A DNA stretch of 64,000 bases from Mycobacterium florentinum (GCF_010730355.1 NZ_AP022576.1:1-64000); one strand, 5' to 3'; counted from the stretch's first letter, positions 8,051-17,242 are shown. The notes: generated by a model from the sequence alone, not told the origin. Translations and numbers: made by a program.

Positions 8051-8601
8051 CCCGGATTCCGTACCGCCGCCCCGAGGACATGACCGACCGGGCCCGCGAA
8101 TTGACCGAGGAGCGCGGCAATCTCAACGTCTACCGCACGCTGGCCAACGCCGAGCACGTCTACACCGGCTGGATGCTGGCCGGTCGCGACGCCCTGACCA
8201 GCCCGGTGCTGACCCGGCGACTGCGCGAACTGGTGACCCTGCGCACCGCCTATCTGATGGACAGCGCCTACGAGCTGGGCCAGCACCGCGACATCGCTCA
8301 GACGGCGGGGGTCGGCGTGGCCGAGATCGACGCCGTCACCTCCGAATCCGATTGGCAAACAAGCGATTTCAACGCGACCGAGCTTGCGGTTTTGCGGTTG
8401 ACAACCGAGCTTGTCACCACCCGCGCCGTCGCCGCCCCGCTCGTCGAACAGGTGCAGCAGGCCCTGGGGCCGGAGGCCACCGTGGAGATACTGCTGGTCA
8501 TCGGCCGCTACGCCGGTCTGGCGCTGATGCTGAACGCGCTCGACGTCGACCTCGACGAGACTGCCCGTCTACCTACACTGCCAACTGAACGCCGGCGTTA
8601 A
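8047..8601 (+). CDS. Carboxymuconolactone decarboxylase family protein (copy 2)
   Basis: This 184-residue CMD/AhpD-like protein begins at ATG 8047, overlapping the previous stop. It contains EERGNLNVYRTLANAEHVYTGW, LRELVTLRTAYLMDSAYELGQHRDIAQTAGV and a C-terminal EILLVIGRYAGLALMLNALDVDLD. The closely parallel layout to the upstream gene (shared RGNLNV, ANA and YELxQH) indicates tandem duplication and divergence. As in copy 1, no redox CxxC is present. It closes the dioxygenase operon. A TetR gene starts 18 bp downstream. Confidence 0.85.
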   Translation: MTRIPYRRPEDMTDRARELTEERGNLNVYRTLANAEHVYTGWMLAGRDALTSPVLTRRLRELVTLRTAYLMDSAYELGQHRDIAQTAGVGVAEIDAVTSESDWQTSDFNATELAVLRLTTELVTTRAVAAPLVEQVQQALGPEATVEILLVIGRYAGLALMLNALDVDLDETARLPTLPTERRR

Positions 8602-8619
8602 TTTCGCACAAGTCTAACG

Positions 8620-9218
8620 ATGCGGGGCCGATTCCCCGTAACGTTGCACGACGTGGCCGCGCGTAAGCCCTCGACGCGCCTGTCAGCCGACGACTGGCTG
8701 CAGGCCGGCTATACATTGCTCGCCGAGGAGGGCGCACGCGCCCTCAAGATCGAACGGCTCTGCCAGCAGGTCGGCGCCACCCGGGGCAGCTTCTACTGGC
8801 ACTTCGAGGACATGGACGGCTACCGGGCCGCGCTGGTCGAATCGTGGAAGACGTTCCGGGAGCAGGATCGACAATCGTTGAACGAGATCGACACGCTGCC
8901 GCCGCGAGAACGGTTGTCGGCCATGATGATTTCCTTGGTGCGGCCGCAACACTGGATACTCGAACGCGCGATGCGGGAGTGGGCCCGCACCGACGAGGCC
9001 GCCGCCGCCAACATTCGCGACGCGGATCGGCGCCTGCTGCGTTCGGTCGCAAGGCCTACGGCGACTGCGGATTCAGCCCCGAGGACGCCAAGCTGCGCGC
9101 GGAGCTGACGTTCGCGGCCGGAATCGGGCTGCTCCACCTCACCGGCTCGGCCACCCAGGCGCAAAAGCTGGCCAACCACGAGCGCTTCCTGGACCTGATG
9201 CTGGGCGAATCGAAGTAA
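8620..9218 (+). pseudogene. TetR family regulator, frameshifted
   Basis: The N-terminal HTH is clear: LSADDWLQAGYTLLAEEGARALKIERLCQQVGATRGSFYWHFEDMDGYRAALVESW. The ligand domain continues to EWARTDEAAAANIRDADRRLLR. Near 9040-9050 the frame changes and the C-terminus reads RKAYGDCGFSPEDAKLRAELTFAAGIGLLHLTGSATQAQKLANHERFLDLMLGESK. Rejoined, it is about 195 residues. It is co-directional with, and likely controls, the dioxygenase/CMD operon, and it is convergent with the flavin monooxygenase gene (stops adjacent at 9218/9219). The native start may be GTG 8653 rather than ATG 8620. Confidence 0.8.
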
Positions 9219-10385
9219 TCACACCATCGCGATCGGCGATACCTTGGCGCCAATCGCCAACGCCCCGGCCAACTCCCGGCTCACGTCGTAGTCGAACACC
9301 ACATGGCCCGCGGCGATGTCCACGTCGCGCTTGGCGCGCTGCAACGGGCTGGACAAGTTATGGGCACTGGCACCGGCGGCCTCCAGCAGATCGGCGATGA
9401 TCGCCCGGGACTCGTGCACGGTGTACGCCGCGGCCAGCCGGGCGTTGGCCCGCACCGATCGCCGCACGCGTTCACCGCTGACCACGAGTTCGTCGATCTC
9501 GGCGGCGGTCTCGGCGACCAGCGAACGCAGCGCGCGCAGCCGCACCGTGGCGTCGGCGAGCCTGATCTGGGCGGCCGGCTGATCCTTTTGCGCCACACCG
9601 CTATACGCCAGCACGCGGTCGCCGAGCCGCTCGGCGAACAGCTCGGCCACCCGTTCGGCGGCACCGAGCACCGGCATCGACGCCACCAGCGCCAGCGCGG
9701 GCACCAGCGGCCACCGGTAGCTGGCCACCCGTGCACCTGCGCGCCCGGGGCGGTGCCGCCATAGATGTCGGCCACGCCGGCGATGCGATGCGCGGGGACG
9801 AACACATCGGTGGCGATCAGATCGTGAGAGCCGGTGCCGCGCATGCCCGCGGTGTGCCACACGTCGTCGACCTCGACGTGGCCGGCGGGCAGCACCACCA
9901 GCGACGGGGTGATGGCGTCGTCGCGCTCGATCAGCGCGCCCACGATCACCCAGTCGGCATCCATCGCACCCGTCGCCCGGACCATCGACCGGTCAGGCGC
10001 ACGCCGCCGTCGGCCGGGTGCCGCGCCCGGTCGGGGCCAGCGGAGCCGGCGCCAGCACCGGGCCCGAGGCGAACACTTCTTCCTGCAGCTGTGGGTCGAA
10101 CAGCGACAGCAGCCAGTTGTGCAGCGCGTAGAACCCCAACGTCCACGCACTCGACGCGCAGCCGTGCGCCATCAACCGAATCGGTTCCAGCAGTTCGGGA
10201 AACGCTGCTTGCAGACCTCCGAACCTGGCCGGCAGCAGCAGCCTAAACAAGTCCGTCTGCCGGAATTCGCTGACCGTCGCCGCGGGCAGCCGGCGCAGCC
10301 GCTCGGCTTCCCCGGCGCGCTGCGCTAACCGCGCGACGAATTCGTCGGTGATGCCGTGCAGCGAGCGGCTCGCGACCGCGGACAT
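9219..10385 (-). pseudogene. Flavin-dependent monooxygenase of the acyl-CoA dehydrogenase fold (HsaA/HpaB-type oxygenase), frameshifted
   Basis: These two-component oxygenases use reduced FMN/FAD to hydroxylate phenols. The start at 10385 reads MSAVASRSLHGITDEFVARLAQRAGEAERLRRLP, followed by FRLLLPARFGGLQAAFPELLEPIRLMAHGCASSAWTLGF. The middle (WVIVGALIERDDAITPSLVVLPAGHVEV, then VWHTAGMRGTGSHDLIATDVFVPAHR) and the C-terminal helical domain (WPLVPALALVASMPVLGAAERVAELFAER) lie in other frames. Shifts fall near 10020, 9985 and 9733, at least the last a single lost base in a GC run. Rejoined, it is about 390 residues. With the hydroxyquinol-type dioxygenase it suggests hydroxylation then ring cleavage of a resorcinol-like compound. 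No reductase partner is visible. Confidence 0.8.
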
Positions 10386-10558
10386 GCGGCCACCGTAACA
10401 TACTTTTTAGTACGCAAAGGCGGGCTACGTCGCGCTGTGGGCATGGTTGTGCGGAACCCTTTCGACGTCAGCCTGTCACCAGGCAGACGGCCGGCGCGCC
10501 GCGGATGTGAGGCCCGGATCGAAAATTCTTCTGCTACAGCGCAAGACGCATAGAAACA

Positions 10559-10593
10559 CGGGCCACGGCGAAGGGGGACTTCGCCGTGGCCCG
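10559..10593 (-). terminator. Strong hairpin, 15-bp perfect stem
   Basis: Arms 10559-10573 and 10579-10593 are perfect complements (cgggccacggcgaag) around a 5-base loop. The hairpin lies just downstream of the cutinase stop at 10601 on the minus strand and is the only clear element in the 215-bp gap 10386-10600. The following minus-strand sequence has only a short T-rich tract, as is usual for mycobacterial terminators. Confidence 0.75.
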
Positions 10594-10600
10594 TTGAGTT

Positions 10601-11362
10601 TTAGTTGCCGAAGCCGCCGCCGGTGGGCGGGTGCACGACTACTGCCGGTCCGCCGGAGGCCGCGTCGATTCGGGCGGCGGCAAAGGACGCGCCCTTGTCG
10701 ATCATGGCGCCGTCGTCGGCGTAGGTGTTGTGGGCGGCGAAGTCCATTCCGTCCGAACACACCGGTCCTCGTTGGCGCAGACCTTGATCGTCTTGCCCGC
10801 GTAGGCCGGTCCGATGACCAGCGGCGGTTGACCCAAAGTTCATCGCCCGCGTGTTAGGCGTTCCGAAGAGCACCACCGCGGCGACGTGGTCGGCGATGTC
10901 GGGTGACAGCGGCTTGGGCACGGTCGCGGGGTCGTACCCGTCGGGCACTGACGCCGAGGTGACGAAGCCCATCACGGCTGCGCCCTGCGAGAAGCCGCTG
11001 AGCACCATCTTGGTCTTCGGGCAGCTGTTTGCCATCGACACCACATGGGCACCGGCGTCCCTGATGCCATCCATGCCGGTGGACCATTCATCGCTGGCGG
11101 GGTAGTTGACGGCATAGACGTCGACGGACTTTCCGGCTTCGCGCCCGCGCAGGTTGTCGACGAAGGCCTGCCCCGTCGGGCCGATGCCTGCCGGCTCGCC
11201 GGTGCCTCGCGCATACACCACTTGAACGTCGGGGCATGGCTCGGCCGATGCCGAGGGAGTAGGGGAGATAAGGAAACTAGTGCCAAGGCCGACGGCTGCT
11301 ATTGCCGTGGGTTTGACGAGTTGATTGATGTGACCGGCGATCATGCCGAAATATCTGCCCAT
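10601..11362 (-). CDS. Secreted cutinase-family esterase (Culp), internal compensated frameshift
   Basis: Cutinase-like proteins are secreted serine esterases. The signal peptide runs through VKPTAIAAVGLGTSFLISPTPSASA, and the mature part begins EPCPDVQVVYARGTGEPAGIGPTGQAFVD. The nucleophile elbow is GFSQGAAV and the oxyanion-side segment VVLFGTPN. In the middle, residues after NTRAMNF are nonsense, but another frame gives PPLVIGPAYAGKTIKVCANED. An extra base near 10840 and a missing C near 10765 thus cancel, and the frame returns at PVCSDGMDFAAHNTY, which carries the catalytic His segment. The translated protein would lose the conserved Cys/Asp stretch. Start 11362 is chosen because it gives a normal export signal. 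Confidence 0.83.
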   Translation of the reverse strand: MGRYFGMIAGHINQLVKPTAIAAVGLGTSFLISPTPSASAEPCPDVQVVYARGTGEPAGIGPTGQAFVDNLRGREAGKSVDVYAVNYPASDEWSTGMDGIRDAGAHVVSMANSCPKTKMVLSGFSQGAAVMGFVTSASVPDGYDPATVPKPLSPDIADHVAAVVLFGTPNTRAMNFGSTAAGHRTGLRGQDDQGLRQRGPVCSDGMDFAAHNTYADDGAMIDKGASFAAARIDAASGGPAVVVHPPTGGGFGN

Positions 11363-11573
11363 CGGTGTCCATCCCAAACCTTTGAGTTCCAAAACCAGTT
11401 CACCACCGTTGCCAAAGACCGCAAAAGCGACACGCAGAAGATTGACGCTGGTCTTATTTGGCCTGATATGTCCCCGGTCAATACCGATGGACTGCTGGCC
11501 GGTCCCGATGTCGTGCCTTTGCAAATCAATCGGCTTGATCCCGAGGATAGCAGGAGATTGTTACCATCGCGCG

Positions 11574-12350
11574 GTGAACGATCCTGCGCGACGAGGGTTC
11601 GGCCGGCTGAAATCTGTTTCCAGACGCCAGGTCTTGAAACTTGCCGGTTCCGCGCCGGTGCTCCTCGGTGTGACAACGCTTGTTGCCCCGCGCGCATCCG
11701 CCGGCCTTGCCGGGGCGTCGGTCTTCCTCGACGCGGGCCACAACGCCGTGAACGACGCCTCGATAAACCAACAGGTTCCGAACGGCCGGGGCGGCACCAA
11801 AGCCTGCCAAACGTCGGGCGCCGCGACCAACGACGGCTACCCGGAGCATGCGTTCAATTGGGCCGTCGTCGGCCTCGTCAATGATTCGCTGCGGCAAATG
11901 GGCGTTAATACCGCGTTGTCACGCGACAACGACAGCTCCGTCGGTCCTTGCGTCGACGCGCGTGCGGCGCAGGCCAATGCGATGCACCCCAATGCGATCG
12001 TCAGTATTCACGCCGACGGTGGTCCGCCGTCCGGCAGCGGATTTCACGTCAACTACTCCAGCCCGCCGCTCAACGATGTCCAGGCCGGCCCGGCCGTGCA
12101 GCTGGCGCACACGATGCGTGATGCCCTGGTACAGGCTGGTTTTCACCCGTCGACCTACGTCGGGTCGGACGGCCTGTACGGGCGCGCCGACCTCGCCGGC
12201 CTGAACCTGGCGCAGTACCCGGCGGTGCTCGTCGAACTCGGCAACATGAGAAACGCGGAGGAAGCGGCGCTGATGGAAAGCGCGGACGGCCGGGCGAAGT
12301 ACGCCGCGGCCGTCACCCAGGGGATCGTCGCGTTCCTGAACGGCCGCTGA
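11574..12350 (+). CDS. Zinc N-acetylmuramoyl-L-alanine amidase (Rv3717/Ami1-like), exported
   Basis: Amidase_3 enzymes cut the bond between MurNAc and the stem peptide in peptidoglycan remodelling. GTG 11574 opens a twin-arginine-like leader (SRRQVLKLAGSAPVLLGV, then APRASAG). The mature domain has FLDAGHN (first His), GYPEHAFNW (Glu), AIVSIHADG (second His) and AVLVELGNM (catalytic Glu). At 258 residues it is close to M. tuberculosis Rv3717 from memory. An upstream AGGAG lies about 16 bases before the start. It is divergent from the cutinase across about 210 bp, giving two secreted envelope/lipid hydrolases back to back. No PG-binding domain is visible. Confidence 0.9.
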   Translation: MNDPARRGFGRLKSVSRRQVLKLAGSAPVLLGVTTLVAPRASAGLAGASVFLDAGHNAVNDASINQQVPNGRGGTKACQTSGAATNDGYPEHAFNWAVVGLVNDSLRQMGVNTALSRDNDSSVGPCVDARAAQANAMHPNAIVSIHADGGPPSGSGFHVNYSSPPLNDVQAGPAVQLAHTMRDALVQAGFHPSTYVGSDGLYGRADLAGLNLAQYPAVLVELGNMRNAEEAALMESADGRAKYAAAVTQGIVAFLNGR

Positions 12351-12354
12351 AACT

Positions 12355-12550
12355 CAGCCCGGGACAGCCTCTTTGGGGACATCCGTCGGCCAATCGGCCA
12401 ACGTGTCCAGATAAAGCTGACGCACCTCGGCAAAATGCGATCCGGCAACGTCTCGAGTGTCCAGTCGTCGACCGGGATCGGCGGCAGCACCGCGATTTCG
12501 ACTGTGCCGGGCGTGATCTTGAGCAACGCGTCGCAAACAGCAGGTTTGAC
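12355..12550 (-). pseudogene. C-terminal remnant of a PlsC-type acyltransferase
   Basis: On the minus strand one frame reads LLKITPGTVEIAVLPPIPVDDWTLETLPDR. After a one-base shift near 12440 the next reads FAEVRQLYLDTLADWPTDVPKEAVPG and a stop. This is the tail of 1-acylglycerol-3-phosphate acyltransferase-like proteins (xPGTVEIAVLPPI). No N-terminal HX4D acyltransferase domain precedes it, because the DUF202 gene begins at 12573. It is therefore a truncated relic of about 60 codons rather than a merely frameshifted gene. Confidence 0.65.
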
Positions 12551-12572
12551 GGTTGTGAACGCTTGGGGTGGC

Positions 12573-12905
12573 TTACAGCAGCTGCGCGGCCGTGGCCATC
12601 GTGATCAGCAGCATGGTGGCTATCCCGATGATGTACACGGGGCGACGGGGGCCGATGTGCGCCGGGAGTGGCCGCCGCTGCAGTAGTGCCTGCCGCCGGA
12701 ACGCAATCAGGTAGGTGCACAACGCCGCCAGGAGCGCCATGCCCGCCGGGATCAACGGTGCCCATCCGTGGGCGCTGTGAATTTCCTTGATGGCCAGCAG
12801 TACGCCGTTGGCCAGGAATGCGAACGACGTCCGGCTCCAGGCGAGTACCGTGCGTTCGGGCTGGAGCCCAGGGACCCGGGTGCCGTGCGCCGCCGCCTGG
12901 GTCAA
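12573..12905 (-). CDS. DUF202 membrane protein (Rv2272-like)
   Basis: This 110-residue protein has the DUF202 pattern: [30 protein letters not shown], then two further hydrophobic helices ([13 protein letters not shown] and [15 protein letters not shown]). Start ATG 12905 overlaps the stop of the upstream DUF202 gene by four bases. In M. tuberculosis a similar tandem pair is Rv2272/Rv2273, from memory. Function is unknown; it is a small three-helix inner-membrane protein. Confidence 0.82.
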   Translation of the reverse strand: MTQAAAHGTRVPGLQPERTVLAWSRTSFAFLANGVLLAIKEIHSAHGWAPLIPAGMALLAALCTYLIAFRRQALLQRRPLPAHIGPRRPVYIIGIATMLLITMATAAQLL

Positions 12906-13294
12906 CGCGAGACCACCTTGAGAATGATCAACCCGAGCGCGACCAGGCCGACGATGCAGAGACCCACCGCGAGGTAGGCCGGCGAGGGGTGCCGGGGCAA
13001 GGCGTCGCCGCGGCGCATCGCGTGATCGGCCTGCTGCCAGCGCAGCAGCCCCATCCCGCTGGTGAGGATCGCGAGCACCACGAGACCCAATCCGATCAGC
13101 CGCCGGGCGCCGGGCACCGTCATCTCGGGAACGAGCTGCACCAGGGCGACCGCCGCGGCCAGCAGTCCCAGCGCGGTGCGCTGCCAGGACAGGAAGGTGC
13201 GCTCGTTGGCCATCGTGAATCGGTAGTCGGGTTCGAGCTCTTCCGCGCTGAGCGCGTGACGTTCGTCGGCGGGCGTGATGGTGTTATCGGCCAC
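12902..13294 (-). CDS. DUF202/YidH-like membrane protein
   Basis: This 130-residue protein has a soluble N-terminus (about 25 residues), then [33 protein letters not shown], the DUF202 signature (NERTFLxWxRT), and two more transmembrane helices. It is the first gene of a two-gene operon with a smaller DUF202 protein, coupled by an ATGA overlap at 12902-12905. The pair may form a heteromeric membrane complex; no activity is known for the family. Confidence 0.85.
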   Translation of the reverse strand: MADNTITPADERHALSAEELEPDYRFTMANERTFLSWQRTALGLLAAAVALVQLVPEMTVPGARRLIGLGLVVLAILTSGMGLLRWQQADHAMRRGDALPRHPSPAYLAVGLCIVGLVALGLIILKVVSR

Positions 13295-13389
13295 GGGTAC
13301 CTCGCAAGACGTATGAGAACAAGCATTTTTATACCGTTGATTTTAACTGACCGCGTGCGCCGTGCTGCCGCGGTCTCGAGCCTGGCGGC

Positions 13390-14115
13390 ATGATGAAGGT
13401 TGTGGTTAAGGCGTTGTTGTTCGACGTGCAAGGCACCGCGACGGATTTCTTCTCGACGGTCTGCGACGAGGCGCAACGGATCAGCGCTGGACGTCATCCG
13501 GATGTCGATTGGCCCGACCTGGTGCGGCGTTGGCGTGCAGGCTACTTCACCGCTCTAGAAGCGGCACGCAGCCGACAGAGCGGATGGGTGTCGGTGCACT
13601 CGGTGTACCGCTTTGCTTTGGAGGCTCTGCTGGAGGAGTCCGGCATTGACGGCTTCACCGATGCCGAGCGCGAGGAGCTCACGCTGGCCTGGCAGCGGCT
13701 CGAACCCTGGCCGGATGTGGCGCCCGGGCTGTCCTGGCTGAAGAGCGACTTCACGTTGGCGACGCTGTCGAACGCCGACGTGTCCGCGGTCATCAATATC
13801 TCCAAGCGAGCGCGATTGCCCTGGGATGCGATCTTCGCCGCGGAGATGGCCGGGGTGTTCAAGCCGGATCCGGCGATCTATCGGATGGCCGCGACCTACC
13901 TGGGTCTGGAACCCGCCGAGATCATGATGGTGGCAAGCCACAAATACGACATCCGCGCGGCGGCGGCCCTCGGCTTTCGCACGGCGTTCATCGCGCGTCC
14001 TTTGGAGTTCGGGGCCGACGGCGATCCCGATGTGGAGTATTCGGACGAGTTCGACATCAACGCGTCCGATTTTCTCGACCTCGCCGATCAGCTGGGCGTC
14101 TGGTGGCCGTCTTAA
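13390..14115 (+). CDS. HAD-superfamily hydrolase, 2-haloacid dehalogenase-like
   Basis: This 241-residue HAD protein has ALLFDVQGTATD (nucleophile Asp in the DxxGT site), LATLSNADVSAVINI (motif II Ser-Asn), KPDPAIYRMAATYLGL (Lys) and MVASHKYDIRAAAALGFRTAFIARP (acidic motif). The layout and length are those of type II haloacid dehalogenases, with an Arg in RRWRAGYF. The Asn usual after the motif III Ser is Lys here, so the true substrate may not be a haloacid. It starts at ATG 13390 and its end faces a lipoprotein gene on the other strand. Confidence 0.82.
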   Translation: MMKVVVKALLFDVQGTATDFFSTVCDEAQRISAGRHPDVDWPDLVRRWRAGYFTALEAARSRQSGWVSVHSVYRFALEALLEESGIDGFTDAEREELTLAWQRLEPWPDVAPGLSWLKSDFTLATLSNADVSAVINISKRARLPWDAIFAAEMAGVFKPDPAIYRMAATYLGLEPAEIMMVASHKYDIRAAAALGFRTAFIARPLEFGADGDPDVEYSDEFDINASDFLDLADQLGVWWPS

Positions 14116-14119
14116 AGCG

Positions 14120-14617
14120 TCAGCGATGCGCGGATCCGGTCAGCGGTTGACCGGTGGCGGATTGCAGCAGGCAGATCAGCGTGCTGGGCGTCGGATCGGC
14201 GCCGGTGCGATCCTGGTTCGAGTCGATGAGGTACGTGATCGAAAACGCGCTGCCGGCCAGGGATTTGCCGGTGTAGGGCGCAAACCCGGCGGTGCAGTCC
14301 CGGTTGGCGACGGTGGAGATGGCGGTGTCCACGGCCATCGGGGCGCGCAGATAGACCTCGGCCAAATGTGCTGTGGCGCAGTCGACGACGGTGATGGTGA
14401 CGCGGCTGAGGTCGGCCGGCGGAAGATCCGCGGTGCAATCGCCGACTTGAAGGTTGATCCACTTCTCGGTGTGCGAACCCAGCGGGATGGCCGCCATTGT
14501 GGAGGGCTTAGCCGTCGCGTGCGGGGTGATCGTGCTCCTGGCCGGCTCTGCACCGCACCCGGTGAGCAGCGAAAGTGCGGCCAGGCCGCATACGGTGTGA
14601 AGGCTTCGCGTCCGCAT
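14120..14617 (-). CDS. Lipoprotein with septum-formation-like domain
   Basis: This 165-residue exported lipoprotein has signal [21 protein letters not shown], with lipobox LTGC and acylated Cys21. The mature part has paired Cys and the pattern [40 protein letters not shown] and [17 protein letters not shown]. This resembles the 'septum formation' domain of actinobacterial lipoproteins (GDCF...V.C..PH..EV). It probably sits on the outer face of the cytoplasmic membrane. It is convergent with the HAD gene (5 bp apart); no partner is evident. Confidence 0.78.
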   Translation of the reverse strand: MRTRSLHTVCGLAALSLLTGCGAEPARSTITPHATAKPSTMAAIPLGSHTEKWINLQVGDCTADLPPADLSRVTITVVDCATAHLAEVYLRAPMAVDTAISTVANRDCTAGFAPYTGKSLAGSAFSITYLIDSNQDRTGADPTPSTLICLLQSATGQPLTGSAHR

Positions 14618-14652
14618 GGCGGCCTCCTCGAGATCTCGCTTAGCGGAGGAGT

Positions 14653-15215
14653 TTAGCCCTCGGTGAGCGCCGGCGGCACGGTATTGGTCAGCGCCGGGTC
14701 CGGCTTCTCCGCGGACATCGACAACAGCCCGCGCACGGCGCGGGCGGCGAGTAGCCAGTTCGACGGCTTCTTCAGGTCCAGCCCGCCGAGGAGCTGCTTG
14801 ATCATGGTCAGGGTGTCGAAGTAAATACGTTCGCAGACAAGCGTTTCGGCGTCGTCGAACACGAAGTAGGCGTTCATCCGCACCCGGAAGCGACTGCCGG
14901 TGGGCGGAACCTTGCCGAGGAAACCCCGATGCGTGCCCATCAACCAGAACTCGACGATCACCGCGTCGGCGCTGTGCCGCAGCGCGATGATTTCGTGGTC
15001 CTGATCGGGAAACGCGGTGCGCGTGTAGTTGTAGTAGCCACGCACCGCGTCGTTTCCGTCGTGGATGACCATCTGCGGGATCAGCTCATAGTGGGGGTGC
15101 GGGAACGTCGCCAGCACGTCGTCCCAGTCCCGCGGACCTCGTCGTGAAAGTGGTCGAGGACGAGTTTTGGCGCGCGGCCAGCACTTCGGGAGCGGGAAAC
15201 GCGGGGGCTGTCATC
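14653..15215 (-). pseudogene. SnoaL/NTF2-like protein, N-terminus frameshifted
   Basis: The intact frame from 15117 gives [73 protein letters not shown], an NTF2-like/SnoaL fold typical of small cyclases and steroid-isomerase relatives. Upstream, ATG 15215 opens TAPAFPAPEVLAAR, and two compensating shifts (near 15170 and 15135) would give AKLVLDHFHDEVRGDWDDVLATFP, the expected first helix. The full protein is about 187 residues. Function is unassigned. A phosphotransferase gene lies immediately upstream on the same strand. Confidence 0.72.
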
Positions 15216-15242
15216 TGGTCAGCGTAATCCCGGGGCGTGCTG

Positions 15243-16280
15243 CTAATCCCGGATCGCCTCGATGGCCCACGCCGGCATGATCGGCGCCCGGGTGAGTCCG
15301 TGGTCGCCCTGGCCCATGCTGCGCAGCAGCCACTGCACGCGCAGAATGCAACAGCCCATCCGGACCATCGCGAAGATCTCGTACCACTTCAGGTCGACCA
15401 GCGGGCGCCCGATCAACTCCTCGAAGCGACGGACGATCCGCTCTTGGCTGTCGAAGCCCGGTAGTTCGGGGTCGGCGTCGATCCCGTTGACCTCCATGGT
15501 CTGACGCCGCGTGGCCAGCCACCAAGCGAAGTCGGTCTCGGCCGGGCACAGGCAGGCCTGCTCCCAATCCAGCACGCCGATGACCTGACCGGCGTCGTCG
15601 AAGATGGCGTTGGACAGCCGGGCATCGCCCCAGCAGATCGCGAGTTCCGGCTGCTCCGACGGCTGGTGCCGGTAGAGCCAGTCGAAGGCATCGGTGATCA
15701 GCGCGGGCACCTGCTTGTCGGTCGCCCACTCGATGTAGTCGCGCCACCAGCCGAGCTCGCCGTCATTGCCCACACCTTGCGCACGCTTGAGCCACGGCGC
15801 CTCGTCGATCGGAACCCGTTGCAGCGCAACGAGTGTGTCGAGGAAGGAATCGTGCACTCGGCGCTGCACATCGACGCCGGCCCCGTGCAGCCAGCCCTTC
15901 GACGCGTACGACGTGTCCGACGGGGTGTGTCCGACGATGCGGGGCATCACCAGAAAGGTCGACCCCAGCCACGAGGTGTCGGCTTCGTAGTAAATGGGGA
16001 GGAGTCGCGATCCCGTGGTGGTTCAGCAGCTGCTGGGTTCGGGTCTGACCGGCCAGGTCGTATTCGGCGTAGATGCCGCCACCGGTCGGCGGGATGCGCA
16101 CGACGAACTCCTTGCGTCGTCGACGCTGAACAACAGGCTTACGCTCGACCACCCGCTGCCCGGTTGGCTGGGCGCATTTCGCCGATGGCGACGGCATTGC
16201 CGAACTTGTGCTCGAACCACCGGCCGAGTTGTAGACGAGTGGTGGCCAAGTCGCGTTGGCCCAGAGACAGTCCAGCCATG
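15243..16280 (-). pseudogene. Aminoglycoside-phosphotransferase-fold (APH) kinase, frameshifted
   Basis: The C-terminal kinase lobe is intact from about 15950: PELAICWGDARLSNAIFD (catalytic loop WGDxxxxN) and GVLDWEQACLCPAETDFAWWL (metal-binding DWE). The N-lobe is scattered over frames: RLQLGRWFEHKFGNAVAIGEM, then SSVSLLFSVDDAR (G-loop region), KEFVVRIPPTGGGIYAEYDL (ATP Lys) and QLLNHHGIATPP. At least three indels lie between about 15950 and 16190. Such kinases in mycobacteria often act on small metabolites or acyl-CoA dehydrogenase-linked substrates rather than on antibiotics, so resistance should not be inferred. The probable start is ATG 16280. Confidence 0.75.
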
Positions 16281-16284
16281 GACA

Positions 16285-16344
16285 AACATTTACATATGGA
16301 TTATCAATTGTAAACACAACTTCTCTTACATCTACGATGTCACA
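16285..16344 (+). promoter_or_regulatory. Inverted repeats upstream of the hydrolase gene
   Basis: The AT-rich leader contains tttaca ... tgtaaa (perfect 6-bp arms, 14-bp spacer, about 16285-16310). A little downstream is ttacat-ctacg-atgtca (about 16328-16344). Closely related ttacat/atgtca half-sites recur in front of the TetR gene at about 17769-17793. These are good candidates for the operators of that TetR protein. Confidence 0.5.
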
Positions 16345-16366
16345 TGTCAACCCAAAGGAGATCGCG

Positions 16367-17242
16367 ATGGCCATAGACGTTCCGCTGACGTTCGGGGACA
16401 TCGCTGACACCACGCGGCCGCTGGCCATCGCCGTCCACGGTTTTCCGGACACTCCGCACACCTGGCGGCACCTCGGTCCGGTGCTCGCCGACCGCGGTTA
16501 CCGAGTGGCGGCCCCCTGGCTGCCCGCCTATGACGCACCGGCGAGCGGGCCGGTCAGTGTCGGCACGTATGTGCGGCAGATCCGCGCCGTGCGCAAGGCG
16601 TTAAAGGCTGACGACCGAGCAATATTGATCGGCCATGATTGGGGCGCGCACGCTTCGTACGGACTGGTGGCTACCGATCCGACCGCCTTTAGCCGGCTGG
16701 TGACATTGGCGGTGCCGCCATCGGCGGCGCTGGCGGAGTCGATGTTCAGCTATCCCCAGCTCAAGCGGTCGTTCTACATCTGGCTCATCCAGCAGGTGGG
16801 ACTGGCCGAGACGCTGGTGCTCGCACCAGGGTTCTGGGAGTCGTTATGGGCGGATTGGTCGCCGGGATACGATGCCCACCAAGATATTTCGTGGCTACGC
16901 GAACACGTCACCGCCGAGAACATCGCCGGGGTGATCGGTCCCTACCGCGCCACATTCAACCCCGAGTTCGCCGACCCCCAAGCGGAAGCGGAAGCCGCGG
17001 CCACGCTGGTCCCGCCCTCGATCCCCACCCTGTACCTGCACGGCACCAATGACGGCGGGCTGGGCGCGGAGGTCGTCGCTGGCGCGGCCGAGTACCTACC
17101 GGCGCCTGGATCGTCATTCCAAATGATCGACGGTGTTGGCCATTTCCTGCATCTCGAGCAGCCCGACTTGATCGCCGAACGGATCTGCAGTTGGCTGGAC
17201 GCTAAGCCGTCGCAGACCGCGACGCCTGGCGCCGTGGACTGA
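16367..17242 (+). CDS. Alpha/beta hydrolase, epoxide hydrolase/dehalogenase-like
   Basis: This 291-residue protein is preceded by AAAGGAG, which fixes the start at ATG 16367. Motifs are AVHGFPDTPHTWRHL (HGxP oxyanion), LIGHDWGAHASYGL (nucleophile Asp, as in epoxide hydrolases and haloalkane dehalogenases), TLYLHGTNDGGLG, and GVGHFLHLEQPD (catalytic His). The nucleophile is Asp, not Ser. The 3' end overlaps convergently with a TetR gene by 41 bp, and related inverted repeats lie upstream of both, so the TetR protein probably controls this gene. The substrate is unknown. Confidence 0.85.
   Translation: MAIDVPLTFGDIADTTRPLAIAVHGFPDTPHTWRHLGPVLADRGYRVAAPWLPAYDAPASGPVSVGTYVRQIRAVRKALKADDRAILIGHDWGAHASYGLVATDPTAFSRLVTLAVPPSAALAESMFSYPQLKRSFYIWLIQQVGLAETLVLAPGFWESLWADWSPGYDAHQDISWLREHVTAENIAGVIGPYRATFNPEFADPQAEAEAAATLVPPSIPTLYLHGTNDGGLGAEVVAGAAEYLPAPGSSFQMIDGVGHFLHLEQPDLIAERICSWLDAKPSQTATPGAVD

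Noticed and set aside
15243..16280. Aminoglycoside resistance gene
   Set aside because: The APH kinase fold is real, but such proteins are widespread in mycobacterial metabolism; the gene is also frameshifted and nothing points to antibiotic substrates.
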